Part shown: positions 34,817-43,413 of the stretch, one piece after another | How the letters are laid out: the number at the start of each line of letters is the position of its first letter | Numbering within the stretch: the first letter of the stretch is position 1 | NCBI RefSeq assembly: GCF_900086705.1 | Contig: NZ_LT575483.1 | Span: forward strand, 1,693,534-1,757,533 | Direction of reading: 5' to 3' | Source of the DNA: Massilibacillus massiliensis | Lineage (GTDB): Bacteria; Bacillota; Negativicutes; FLKF01 | Length of the DNA stretch: 64,000 nt | Notes under the pieces: model-generated | Told to the model about the DNA's origin: nothing | What the model saw: only the letters and a program-made list of their open reading frames with translations | The model's database searches: none | Position numbers and translations under genes: made by a program

Positions 34817-35404
34817 TTAGATTTCATTCAACAGCATCTCTTTGATTTCTTTAATGCAAGCTGCCAAGTTATGATTTTTATAAAAATGCTGAATATGTGC
34901 CGCCTTTAAATTTTTCAAACTAAAGTCTTGATTATCTGCCAAAAATCGTCTGCACATTTCATCATAGTTTGGATGAATCTGCTTTCTTTCTCTTCTGAGT
35001 GCTCGCTCTAAACGGACGCCATCGGTCACATGAATATAAATCGGCACCACAAAATCACTGCCATAATATTGCTGTAATTTTTGATATGCCTCTAACGTCG
35101 TAATCATTAGATAGCTATTATCGGCTAAATTGATCTGCCCATCATCAATTGTACAATACGTCCAAACACCTTTTACTGTATGATAATCGCGGCATTCAAT
35201 TACTTTATTTTGTCTTGTATAGCGTTCTATCGTATCCAGGTCAGTAAAATGATACTCCCGCCCTTGCTGCTCATTTTTACGAATTGGACGCGTTGTATAA
35301 AGAATGATCGGTTTAAGCTGCAAGCTCTCTTGATTTAGTAATTTCTTAAATATTGTATCTTTACCAGAGCTGCTTTTCCCCATAAGACAAAATATCTTTC
35401 CCAT
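34817..35404 (-). CDS. Guanylate kinase-like nucleotide kinase
   Basis: The 195-residue protein has the P-loop LMGKSSSGKDTIFKKLL, the GMP-binding ILYTTRPIRKNEQQGREYHF and the lid region ERALRRERK. These fit guanylate kinase, although GYHT-type residues after the lid are diverged (NKVIECRDYHTVKGVWTYCT). In Bacillus thymidylate kinase sits here, so this gene replaces tmk in the order. It has a GGAGGAAG site. Whether it is the main Gmk or a paralogue cannot be told. Confidence 0.75.
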   Translation of the reverse strand: MGKIFCLMGKSSSGKDTIFKKLLNQESLQLKPIILYTTRPIRKNEQQGREYHFTDLDTIERYTRQNKVIECRDYHTVKGVWTYCTIDDGQINLADNSYLMITTLEAYQKLQQYYGSDFVVPIYIHVTDGVRLERALRRERKQIHPNYDEMCRRFLADNQDFSLKNLKAAHIQHFYKNHNLAACIKEIKEMLLNEI

Positions 35405-35446
35405 GTAATCTCTTCCTCCAACCTGTATACTTTACCAAATGATGCC

Positions 35447-36907
35447 TCACTTCACAACTTTAATTTTCCTTAAGTGAACATCTTCTGGCCCAACGACTTT
35501 CAAACCAGCCCGCTGCATTTGCAAACAATACGCAATGACTGCACGGCTAATTTTTTCACCCGGACAAATAATCGGAATACCGGGAGGATAAAACGTAATC
35601 ATCTCTGCACAAACCATACCTTCAGCTTCTGCAAATAAAACAGTCTGTTTATCGGCAAACAATGCATCGCGCGGCGACAGCAGCGCAGCTGGAATCGCTG
35701 GATATACAGCCGATTCATGGCTCATTTGCTGACACTTCCTTTTATAATTGGCAGCTAAATCGGCAAGCGACCGTACAAGCCCCTCTACTTCATTGCGCTG
35801 ATCTGCATATGAAATAATGAATAACACGTTGAAAATATCGGATAACTCTGCTTGTATTTTATACTGATGCCGTAAAATTTGTTCCGCTTCTGTACCGCTC
35901 AGTCCCAGCCCCTTAACAGTCACAGTTAATTTTGTAACATCCAATTGATAAAACCCTGCTGTCATTTTTTCTTCACCAAAACAATATAATCCATCGATCT
36001 TATTAATTTCTTTTCTTGCCCAGTTCGACAGCTCAATCGCTTTGGCCAGCAGTTGGGTTCCCTCTGTCGCCATTTGCATACGAGCAACATCCAAAGAAGC
36101 CATCAATAAATAGTTAGGACTTGTTGACTGCACTAAGCTCAGCATTGCCCTCAGACGATTTAGATCAACACGGTCCCCTTTTACATGCAATACTGAACTC
36201 TGTGTCATCGCACCAATGATCTTATGCGTACTTTGCGCCACGAGATCTGCACCAGCATCCAAAGCCTGCATTGGCAGGGTAGGATAGAATTTAAAATGCG
36301 GGCCATGCGCTTCGTCCACGAGCAAAAGCATCGAATTCTCATGAACGATCTGTGCAACCTTCTGCAAATCTGCAGCCACACCATAATACGTCGGATACAC
36401 CATGAGGACGGCTTTTGCTTGTGGGTATTTTGCAATCGTCTTCGCAACCTCTTCTGGCGTCACTGCCATTGCAATTCCCAACTCTTGATCAATCTCCGGC
36501 TGCATAAAAATCGGTATAGCACCACTTAACATAATCCCGCCGAGCACGGATCGATGCGCATTGCGCGGTACGATGATCTGATCACCTGGATTTACCGCTG
36601 CAAGAATCATCGCATGAATCGCTCCTGTGGTTCCATTGATGACAAAATAGCTTTCATCGGCTCCATACAAAGCTGCCATCAATTCTTGGGCTGCTTTTAA
36701 ACATGTCTGCGGTTCATGCAAATCATCTAATTCAGCCATTAAAGAAACTTCCATTGCTAAGCCTGTGTCTGTAACGACATCTCGAAAAACTTTGTGCATA
36801 CCCCTGCCCTGTTTATGTCCAGGCGTATGAAATGGAATTGCGCCGTCCTCAATATAAGTACGCATCGCTGTTAATAACGGTGTTTCTACCTGTTTATATT
36901 CTCTCAA
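35447..36907 (-). CDS. PLP-dependent Orn/Lys/Arg decarboxylase (YaaO/SpeA type)
   Basis: The 486-residue protein has IPFHTPGHKQGRG, FVINGTTGAIHAMILAAVNPGDQIIVPRNAHRS, LLLVDEAHGPHF and the PLP Lys in AQSTHKIIGAMTQSS, then a C-terminal domain ending in FYPPGIPIICPGE. It lacks the N-terminal wing domain of the large enterobacterial enzymes, as in Bacillus SpeA. The substrate could be arginine or lysine. The TTG start lies 11 bp after the stop of the upstream kinase, with AGGCGGAG between them. Confidence 0.88.
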   Translation of the reverse strand: MREYKQVETPLLTAMRTYIEDGAIPFHTPGHKQGRGMHKVFRDVVTDTGLAMEVSLMAELDDLHEPQTCLKAAQELMAALYGADESYFVINGTTGAIHAMILAAVNPGDQIIVPRNAHRSVLGGIMLSGAIPIFMQPEIDQELGIAMAVTPEEVAKTIAKYPQAKAVLMVYPTYYGVAADLQKVAQIVHENSMLLLVDEAHGPHFKFYPTLPMQALDAGADLVAQSTHKIIGAMTQSSVLHVKGDRVDLNRLRAMLSLVQSTSPNYLLMASLDVARMQMATEGTQLLAKAIELSNWARKEINKIDGLYCFGEEKMTAGFYQLDVTKLTVTVKGLGLSGTEAEQILRHQYKIQAELSDIFNVLFIISYADQRNEVEGLVRSLADLAANYKRKCQQMSHESAVYPAIPAALLSPRDALFADKQTVLFAEAEGMVCAEMITFYPPGIPIICPGEKISRAVIAYCLQMQRAGLKVVGPEDVHLRKIKVVK

Positions 36908-36918
36908 ACTCTCCGCCT

Positions 36919-38085
36919 CTATTCTACATCCACCAATGGTACCAATACGCGAATTTTGGTTCCTTGAAATGCTTTTGAATCAACAATCATCTGACCTTTT
37001 AAAATTTTGACGCGTTCTTCCATACCAAGCAAGCCATAACAATCCGATTCACGATGGGTACTATCCACCTCATTCAGATTAAAGCCCTGCCCGGCATCCT
37101 CAATCACGACAGATATGTATTCGCTATTATATTCAATGACAACTTTCGCATGATCCACTGCCGCATGCTTGTGAACATTATTCAATGCTTCTTGAATCAC
37201 TCTAAATAAACTAATTTCAATATGACTTGCTACCTTTGCCTCTGCACCAATTACATTAAAATCAACCGTAAGACCAACACGCTGTTCTAGTTTATTAATA
37301 AAATAATGAATCGTCGCGATAAGACCTAAATCATCCAGCGTCATTGGCCGTAAATCGAAAATAATCTTCCTCGTTTCGCTTAAACAAATACGAATTTGCT
37401 CACGAAGTTCTCTGAGTTCCTCTTTCGCTTTTTCTATATCCTTGTCAATCAGTCGTTCACAAGCACTTGATCGATAAATTACATTTGCCATAAGCTGCGC
37501 CGGACCATCATGAATCTCCCGCGAAACTCTAAGCCGCTCATCCTCCTGTGCCTTGATCACAAGCGGAGCAAATAATTTATCTTGATGCACACTTTCCATC
37601 TTGGATGCAACCGCACTAAATTGTGCTGTCAAATAGCCTAGAACGACACCAACCTGCGCAACCAATTGTTTTGCTTTCTCTGCCGTTTTTTGCAATTTTC
37701 TGAGCCGAATTTCCAAATCATTTCGCTGTTTGATCAGATTCTGCTCCTGCTCATGCATAACTGCCAAACGAACCTGTAAATCTTTCGTTTGATCGTAACA
37801 AAGTTTAATATCCGCTTCTGTATACGTTTTAAAATTACCGCTTACATCCATCAGACGTTGCCTTGACTGCTTCTCTAAGGCAGTGAGTTCATCGACTTTC
37901 TTAATCGTTGTTTCCAAGGTTTCTTTCAGCACATCAATATCATTTTGTACACAAATCACTTCATTGCGTGCACCTTCATAAATCTCAAAAATCTGTGTTT
38001 TACTTTCTTCCATTACCTGCATCGTGTTTTTAAGGATTTGATCCAATGTTTTTTCATCTATGATTGCCATACTTTTATCATCCAT
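36919..38085 (-). CDS. DegS-like cytoplasmic sensor histidine kinase
   Basis: The 388-residue protein has a long N-terminal coiled coil (about residues 15-140) and no membrane helix, then the HisKA_3 motif EDERLRVSREIHDGPAQ with His192, FDLRPMTLDDLGL, and an ATPase with ALNNVHKHA (N box), EDAGQGF and YGLLGMEERVKIL. This is the DegS layout. No DegU-type response regulator is next to it in this window, which is unusual. It reads into the decarboxylase gene and probably shares its transcript. A DnaA-box cluster lies upstream. Confidence 0.88.
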   Translation of the reverse strand: MDDKSMAIIDEKTLDQILKNTMQVMEESKTQIFEIYEGARNEVICVQNDIDVLKETLETTIKKVDELTALEKQSRQRLMDVSGNFKTYTEADIKLCYDQTKDLQVRLAVMHEQEQNLIKQRNDLEIRLRKLQKTAEKAKQLVAQVGVVLGYLTAQFSAVASKMESVHQDKLFAPLVIKAQEDERLRVSREIHDGPAQLMANVIYRSSACERLIDKDIEKAKEELRELREQIRICLSETRKIIFDLRPMTLDDLGLIATIHYFINKLEQRVGLTVDFNVIGAEAKVASHIEISLFRVIQEALNNVHKHAAVDHAKVVIEYNSEYISVVIEDAGQGFNLNEVDSTHRESDCYGLLGMEERVKILKGQMIVDSKAFQGTKIRVLVPLVDVE

Positions 38086-38277
38086 TCTCGCAAAATTCTA
38101 CTGCCTGCTCACTGCGTGTTTTTAAATGCAACAAAAAATTTCTTGATATTTGACGCTTCTATAGTCTATGCACGCTTCTCTATTTTTTTGATTCGCTAAA
38201 AATGATCATAATACCTGCAAGTCAAATTTCCCAGCTGCATCCTGTGTAAATTTTTATTATCAACAATCGACCTATTT

Positions 38278-38388
38278 TGTGGATAACTCGTTATCCACAA
38301 GAATTAAGGTTAATTTTTCTGCATAAATCGTCAATCCATCCATAGTTATCCACAGTTTTATCCGGAATGTGAATAAAAAAGTGGATAA
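38278..38388. promoter_or_regulatory. Cluster of DnaA boxes upstream of the DegS-like kinase
   Basis: Within 111 bases there are three exact TTATCCACA boxes (38278-38286 minus, 38291-38299 plus, 38346-38354 plus), one TTATTCACA (38368-38376 minus) and one with a single mismatch (38380-38388 minus, TTATCCACT). The first two face each other across CTCG. A further near-match (ATTTACACA, minus) is at 38243-38251. There is no dnaA or dnaN here. It could control the kinase, titrate DnaA, or be part of an origin. Confidence 0.75.
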
Positions 38389-38391
38389 CTT

Positions 38392-38424
38392 AAAAAATCT
38401 GCTCGTTTTTGAGCAGATTTTTTA
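38392..38424. terminator. Bidirectional terminator of the lysine/ornithine decarboxylase gene
   Basis: AAAAAATCTGCTC pairs with GAGCAGATTTTTT around GTTTTT, giving U tails both ways. It ends the minus-strand gene stopping at 38435. Confidence 0.85.
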
Positions 38425-38434
38425 ACATTTTTTT

Positions 38435-39574
38435 CTATTTTTTAATCAAATTTTTGACGTTCTCCCATGCAATGATTGGCGTTTTTGCAAAACCATTAAA
38501 TTCTGTAGCGGACGCAGACGTATACGCCCCGCAATTTGGAACTAATAAAACATCGCCAATTTCAAGTTCCGGACTCATTTTATCCCTGAATAAAACATCC
38601 AATGAATCACAGCTAGGTCCAGCAAAAGTTACAGGTTTCTGCTCTCCGTCTTTAAATGAATCAAGCTCAAAATCCCAATGATCAAAAATAATACCAGAGA
38701 AAGTACCATATACACCGTCATCTAAGAAATACCATTGTTGATGGTTTCTGCACTGCACACCAATTACACTCGTAATTAAATTAACTGCGGTACCACAGAG
38801 ATAACGTCCAGGCTCCGCCCAAATTTCGGTAGCAGGAAATAATGCATCAAGTGCTTCCTGAATTTCTTTGGCTATCGTAAGTAAGTCCACTTCTGTTTCC
38901 AAGGTTGATATCGGCAATCCGCCGCCAATATCCAAAACCCGCAGATGGAAGCCCTCTTTTTCCGCTTCATCAAATAATTTACGACATATTTGCAACGCTT
39001 CAACATGCGCTTCGGCTGTCGGCGATTGGCTGCCGACATGAAAACATAAACCACCAACGTCTAACCCTTGTGCACGTGCTATCTTCAAAAGACTGATTAC
39101 ATCTTCTGGTGCTGCACCAAATTTTTTATTTAAATCCACTAAAGCTTTTGGATTATCCACACGAACTCTTAATAAAACCATACCGTCTGGTACAGCCTTT
39201 GCCATTTTATAGATTTCGCTTTCACTATCAAAAGTAAATTTATTTACACCCGTCTTTTTAGCAACAGCAAGTCCCTTTGGTGTTTTAAAAGGATTTGCAT
39301 AAACCATGCGGTCAGCTGAAATTCCCATCCTTGTCAACTGTAGCATCTCACCGTCTGAAGCTACATCAAAATGCGATCCCAAATCGGCTAATGTCTTTAC
39401 AATCCGTTCATCCGGATTTGCTTTTACCGCATAAAAAACTTTTACCTTAGGTAAATGCTCCTCTAAAAATCGGTAATTATAGGCTATTTGTTCTAACGAT
39501 ACTACTAAAAGCGGAGTCGTATACTCCTTTGCTAAATGATGTACGGCCTCTTTTGTTAGTCGAAAACTGTTCAT
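38435..39574 (-). CDS. Lysine/ornithine decarboxylase, eukaryotic-ODC fold (group IV)
   Basis: The 379-residue enzyme has the PLP Lys51 in FYAVKANP, HVGSQ, VLDIGGGLP, AEPGRY, and the catalytic Cys322 in GPSCDSLD, with CGAYT near the end. This is the ODC fold, not the DapDC (LysA) pattern, and is closest to the dual lysine/ornithine decarboxylase of Selenomonas ruminantium. From memory, that enzyme's lysine preference depends on residues around 44-46, 54 and 322; here Pro54 and the Ser before Cys are kept. Cadaverine or putrescine made by it is attached to peptidoglycan in Negativicutes. It has its own terminator. Confidence 0.85.
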   Translation of the reverse strand: MNSFRLTKEAVHHLAKEYTTPLLVVSLEQIAYNYRFLEEHLPKVKVFYAVKANPDERIVKTLADLGSHFDVASDGEMLQLTRMGISADRMVYANPFKTPKGLAVAKKTGVNKFTFDSESEIYKMAKAVPDGMVLLRVRVDNPKALVDLNKKFGAAPEDVISLLKIARAQGLDVGGLCFHVGSQSPTAEAHVEALQICRKLFDEAEKEGFHLRVLDIGGGLPISTLETEVDLLTIAKEIQEALDALFPATEIWAEPGRYLCGTAVNLITSVIGVQCRNHQQWYFLDDGVYGTFSGIIFDHWDFELDSFKDGEQKPVTFAGPSCDSLDVLFRDKMSPELEIGDVLLVPNCGAYTSASATEFNGFAKTPIIAWENVKNLIKK

Positions 39575-39706
39575 ATCCCTCTCCCATTCTAAATAAATTT
39601 TTCATACTGCAAATAAATTGTTTTGCGTTATGTATTATTTCCCGTCGAAAGGAAAAATCCTGCAAGAAAATACGATAAAAACGAAACATTTTATGGCAAA
39701 AATAAA

Positions 39707-39764
39707 GACTAACAATACCTACGTAAAATTTTACCGCAAAAAATTTTTACGTATATTGTTAGTC
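39707..39764. terminator. Terminator of the coat-like gene
   Basis: GACTAACAATA and TATTGTTAGTC plus TACGTAAAA/TTTTACGTA form a long, slightly offset stem past the minus-strand stop at 39779; A/T-rich flanks. Confidence 0.65.
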
Positions 39765-39778
39765 ATGATATGAATCAT

Positions 39779-40159
39779 TTACCTTCTTGGATAACAGCCA
39801 TATCCCATCCCATAATTAAATCCATAAGGGCGACAATACATTCCATGTCCGCCATAATAATACCTTGGATAACATCCATAAAATACAGGAGGTTGATGTA
39901 TATACCAGCCATATCCACCATAGCCGCCGTATCCATACGGATAGCACATGCCTTTTCTAGGGTGACATACGCCTACCCAACTTTTGCCGGGATAACATTT
40001 TGAAGAACTATATGTGCTATAACTGCTGGCACTGCTGCTGCTCGCTTTACGACCATCAGCATATCCATCAAACTCTTCCCCTTCATCGTCTTGAAAATCA
40101 TCGATTTCCGGGTGTTCCCATTTTGCTCGTTTATCTTCTTCTTTACGTTTATCGGTCAT
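39779..40159 (-). CDS. Gly/Tyr-rich spore-coat-like protein
   Basis: The roughly 126-residue protein has a charged N-terminus (TDKRKEEDKRAKWEHPEIDD), a Ser-rich middle and a C-terminal half rich in Gly, Tyr, Pro and Cys (YGYGGYGGYGWY, YYYGGHGMYCRPYGF). There is no signal peptide. Composition is like CotY/CotT-type coat proteins that form insoluble crosslinked layers. The start is the ATG at 40159 with GAGGTG upstream. The assignment rests on composition and the sporulating context. Confidence 0.6.
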   Translation of the reverse strand: MTDKRKEEDKRAKWEHPEIDDFQDDEGEEFDGYADGRKASSSSASSYSTYSSSKCYPGKSWVGVCHPRKGMCYPYGYGGYGGYGWYIHQPPVFYGCYPRYYYGGHGMYCRPYGFNYGMGYGCYPRR

Positions 40160-40217
40160 ATAAAAACACCTCACTTAAAATACAGTATCAACGCCTACTG
40201 CATAGTATGAAATAAAT

Positions 40218-43169
40218 TCAATTTAAGTGCGCTGTTTTTTGGACATTTTCTCTATAAAGCAATACCTTTCTCACATCATCTTCAGTTACTGCAGTTTTCA
40301 ATCGTGCAATAACTTCATCAGATTGAAAATGTTGATAAAGATACCTAATGTCATCTTTCCCATTCATATCAAGTGCAAGCAAGCAGATAAATTGGGTGCG
40401 CTTTTTTCCCGCCCATAGAATTGGTTTTTCAGTCTTGGCAAACAAAATTGCAGATGTATAAACATATGAACTATCTGCATGCGGCAGCGCTACTGTTTGG
40501 TGTATTAAGTATGCCCCCATTTTCTCTCGTTCTAAAACCGCTTTTTCATACCCTTCTTTTACATAATTCTCATTTATAAGTAACTGACACATTTTTTTCA
40601 ACACTTTGGTTTTCGTATCATATGCTTTCCCTAAGAGCAGAATCTTCACACGCTGAATCACTTGCGGAACTGCATTTACTTTTTCTTCTATCGGCATTGG
40701 TCTGCGCATCGAATGCGCTAATAACTCGGCCAACTGTTCTTTGCCTTCCTTTGACAACAGCATATTCACTGAAAAATAGGGAATGCCTCGAAGCTTTGGG
40801 TCTACACTTCCGACAACAGCTACAATATCATATTGCATTGAAAAGTTCTCAATTTGTTGATCAATATCCTGACTGCCAATGATGCCAACATGTAAATATA
40901 CGACTTCATGCAATTCTTCACCAAACAATTTTTTCAATTGCTCTTTACAGTATAGAGCAACGCCCTCTCCTGTAAAACAAATCGTTAGGATTGCTTTTTT
41001 GCGTAAAAGCAAAGACGTTTTAATATGATTTTTAGGTGAAAGATAATTTAAAGATTCTATCCCCTGCACCACATTCGCCAGATTCGATCCCGGTAAAACA
41101 CTGCGTCTTAAAGCTTCAATCACCATAACGGTATCCACGCGATCCATTGTCTCTACCCGAATTTTAGTTCGCACTTGAATCATTTCTCCAAAAGTAAGCA
41201 AAGAGCCTAAATCTGCAAGAATTAATACCCCTTTTCCTTCATCCGCGTGTCTTACCACAGCACTCAAACGTTCTAATGCCGCACCTGGTTTTTCATCAAA
41301 GCTCATATTAAACGGTTTTCCATGCGTCATATTCAACAATTTATTGGCAATTTCCAACATGCTGCCGCCGACATTTCCATGCGTAGCCACAACCACGCCG
41401 ACGTTTCCTTCTTCTTCTTTCTCATTCCCATGTAAATATAACGCAATATAACTCGTCTCATCCTCAGGTAAATCCATCTGACAACGTTTTTTTATCAAAG
41501 CAACCATTTTTTCCGCAACCGCATATTCTTGCTTAAACTTTCTTTTCACATCTTCCAAATTGGGATTGATAATTTTCTTGCCTTGATTCAATCGGGCAAA
41601 TGTAGCATTTAAATGAATCGCTAAACAATAGACAAGTGATTCATCCAATTTTCCTAATTCAGCTTCGGCAATTTTTAAAACTTCTTGGGCTAAATATATC
41701 GCTTCATCTCCAATTACTTTAGCAACTTCCTGCAAGCTCAACGGCGCTAATCGATGCTTTACATGAACCATAACCCGCTGTAAATTCCGTTTTATTTCAT
41801 CACCGACCAATTCCTTGACCTGTTGTTCATTCATGCCCTTTTGCATACAATTCATATGTAATTTCTCAATAGATCCATAAAACTCTTTTGGAAAACTATA
41901 CACATCCTCCTCAAGCAAAGTTGGCACCTGGCATTGTTTAGGATGAAACAAAAAATCCTTCCAGACAAGACTCTCCAGTGCCTGCCTTTGACTTTGAATC
42001 TTTAACAGCCCTTTCTTTACATATAGGCTAAGCCCCGACAAATCTACTTTTACAGCGTCTTCTTTTTTCGTGACATAGTTTAAAAAACTTTTTGCACAAA
42101 TCACTTGAATATCACTTCTGAGCTGCCCGATATTCCCTTTACAATCATATAAAAGAAAGGCTTTGATCACATCCAATGAAACCTCTAGTTTTGCATTCAT
42201 TCTAGATGATTCATAGCTGAAAAATCTCTGAATAAGCTGAAGCCGTTCTGTTAATGGACGATCAAGCAACGGCGGAAGATGAATCAGCATCGGAATACGC
42301 CGCTTAAAAGTAGCAAGTAAGGCTGTCTCTATATTTTCCGTAGTTGCCGCAATCAGTTGCACATTTGCCTGCCGTGCTGCATACGTTTCACCTAATCGCC
42401 GATAACTCCCTTTATCAATTAAATGAAATAACATTTCTTGGCCTTCTGCTGACAAACGGTGTACTTCATCAAGAAACAAAATACCACCATCCGTTTGTTC
42501 AATCAATCCTTTTCGATCCGTTACCGCACCAGTATAAGCACCCTTTACTGCACCAAAAAGCTGCGTGATTAAAAGTTGTGAATTTTCAGCATAATCTGCG
42601 CAATTTAATACATGAAACGGTGCATTATCCGGCAAACTTCTCGCTTTTAAAGCAAAGCGATACATCGCCTCGACTAACTCACTTTTTCCAACCCCAGTCT
42701 CGCCAACAATCAAACAATGTAAGCCATGCGGTGGATAGAGCATGGTCGCCTTCGCTTGCTGAATCAGGGGATTTAGACTCCCGCCTACGCCAACTAGATT
42801 CGCAAAGGCATCCTGCTCTGTACCTTCTTCTTCATCGCGCTCTGCACAAGCTAAATCTTCTGCGGGGTCTTGGCGCATATGCGCTGTTTTTATATATTTA
42901 TTTAGTAAATAAATTGATAAAGAATAACCTTTTTTTCTTAATGTTTCCTGCATTTCCTGCTTTGAATACGCTTTGTTCCTCTGCATCATACGCTGCATTT
43001 CCTCATAAATATAGGCTTGTTTCCGCTCTCTAGAATCTTGTATTTTTAACTCCTTACGCAATGAAGTAACATACTCCCGACTGACCAAAAACTTTTTTGC
43101 CAGAGCTGTATCCGTATATGGTTGATTATGATCTTCCTCGGCAATGTATTGTTGGATTTGTTTTCTCAT
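40218..43169 (-). CDS. LevR-type sigma-54 activator with RpoN-box-like N-terminus and EIIA-Fru C-terminus
   Basis: The 983-residue protein has in order: residues 4-50 resembling the sigma-54 RpoN-box DNA-binding domain (IAEEDHNQPYTDTALAKKF, LKIQDSRERK); a sigma-54 AAA domain with GETGVGKS at 156, GAYTGA at 210 and LFLDE at 231; a PRD; an EIIA-Man-like domain (GVVVATHGNVGGSML); an EIIB-Gat-like domain; and a final EIIA-Fru domain with phosphorylatable His in VALPHAD. Classical LevR proteins end in a second PRD. GAYTGA replaces GAFTGA. The ATG at 43169 follows AGGAGG. No PTS genes are adjacent, so its target is unknown. Confidence 0.85.
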   Translation of the reverse strand: MRKQIQQYIAEEDHNQPYTDTALAKKFLVSREYVTSLRKELKIQDSRERKQAYIYEEMQRMMQRNKAYSKQEMQETLRKKGYSLSIYLLNKYIKTAHMRQDPAEDLACAERDEEEGTEQDAFANLVGVGGSLNPLIQQAKATMLYPPHGLHCLIVGETGVGKSELVEAMYRFALKARSLPDNAPFHVLNCADYAENSQLLITQLFGAVKGAYTGAVTDRKGLIEQTDGGILFLDEVHRLSAEGQEMLFHLIDKGSYRRLGETYAARQANVQLIAATTENIETALLATFKRRIPMLIHLPPLLDRPLTERLQLIQRFFSYESSRMNAKLEVSLDVIKAFLLYDCKGNIGQLRSDIQVICAKSFLNYVTKKEDAVKVDLSGLSLYVKKGLLKIQSQRQALESLVWKDFLFHPKQCQVPTLLEEDVYSFPKEFYGSIEKLHMNCMQKGMNEQQVKELVGDEIKRNLQRVMVHVKHRLAPLSLQEVAKVIGDEAIYLAQEVLKIAEAELGKLDESLVYCLAIHLNATFARLNQGKKIINPNLEDVKRKFKQEYAVAEKMVALIKKRCQMDLPEDETSYIALYLHGNEKEEEGNVGVVVATHGNVGGSMLEIANKLLNMTHGKPFNMSFDEKPGAALERLSAVVRHADEGKGVLILADLGSLLTFGEMIQVRTKIRVETMDRVDTVMVIEALRRSVLPGSNLANVVQGIESLNYLSPKNHIKTSLLLRKKAILTICFTGEGVALYCKEQLKKLFGEELHEVVYLHVGIIGSQDIDQQIENFSMQYDIVAVVGSVDPKLRGIPYFSVNMLLSKEGKEQLAELLAHSMRRPMPIEEKVNAVPQVIQRVKILLLGKAYDTKTKVLKKMCQLLINENYVKEGYEKAVLEREKMGAYLIHQTVALPHADSSYVYTSAILFAKTEKPILWAGKKRTQFICLLALDMNGKDDIRYLYQHFQSDEVIARLKTAVTEDDVRKVLLYRENVQKTAHLN

Positions 43170-43346
43170 CATTTCCCTCCTGAATGATTGATTATGTAAA
43201 CTCATAAAGTAAAAAATCTGAATCTACATAATTTTAATCTTCCATAAGTTCTACATTTAAACATCCTCATCTTTTTACCTTCAAAGAGTCCAGCAAAAAC
43301 AAATAAACACCACGCTCTTATTGTGATGCAATCTCTCAAATATAAA

Positions 43347-43372
43347 AGGAGACTACCTTCAGCAGTCTCCCA
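43347..43372 (-). terminator. Short terminator of the chemoreceptor gene
   Basis: GGAGACT pairs with AGTCTCC, extended by G-U pairs; on the minus strand TTTTATAT follows. Confidence 0.55.
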
Positions 43373-43413
43373 AGTTCTTTCATTGCATGCATCGCTCTAT
43401 TTTATAGTTTCAT

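Noticed and set aside
38435-39574. Diaminopimelate decarboxylase (lysA)
   Set aside because: GPSCDSLD with Pro54 and the overall length fit ODC-fold lysine/ornithine decarboxylase better than LysA.
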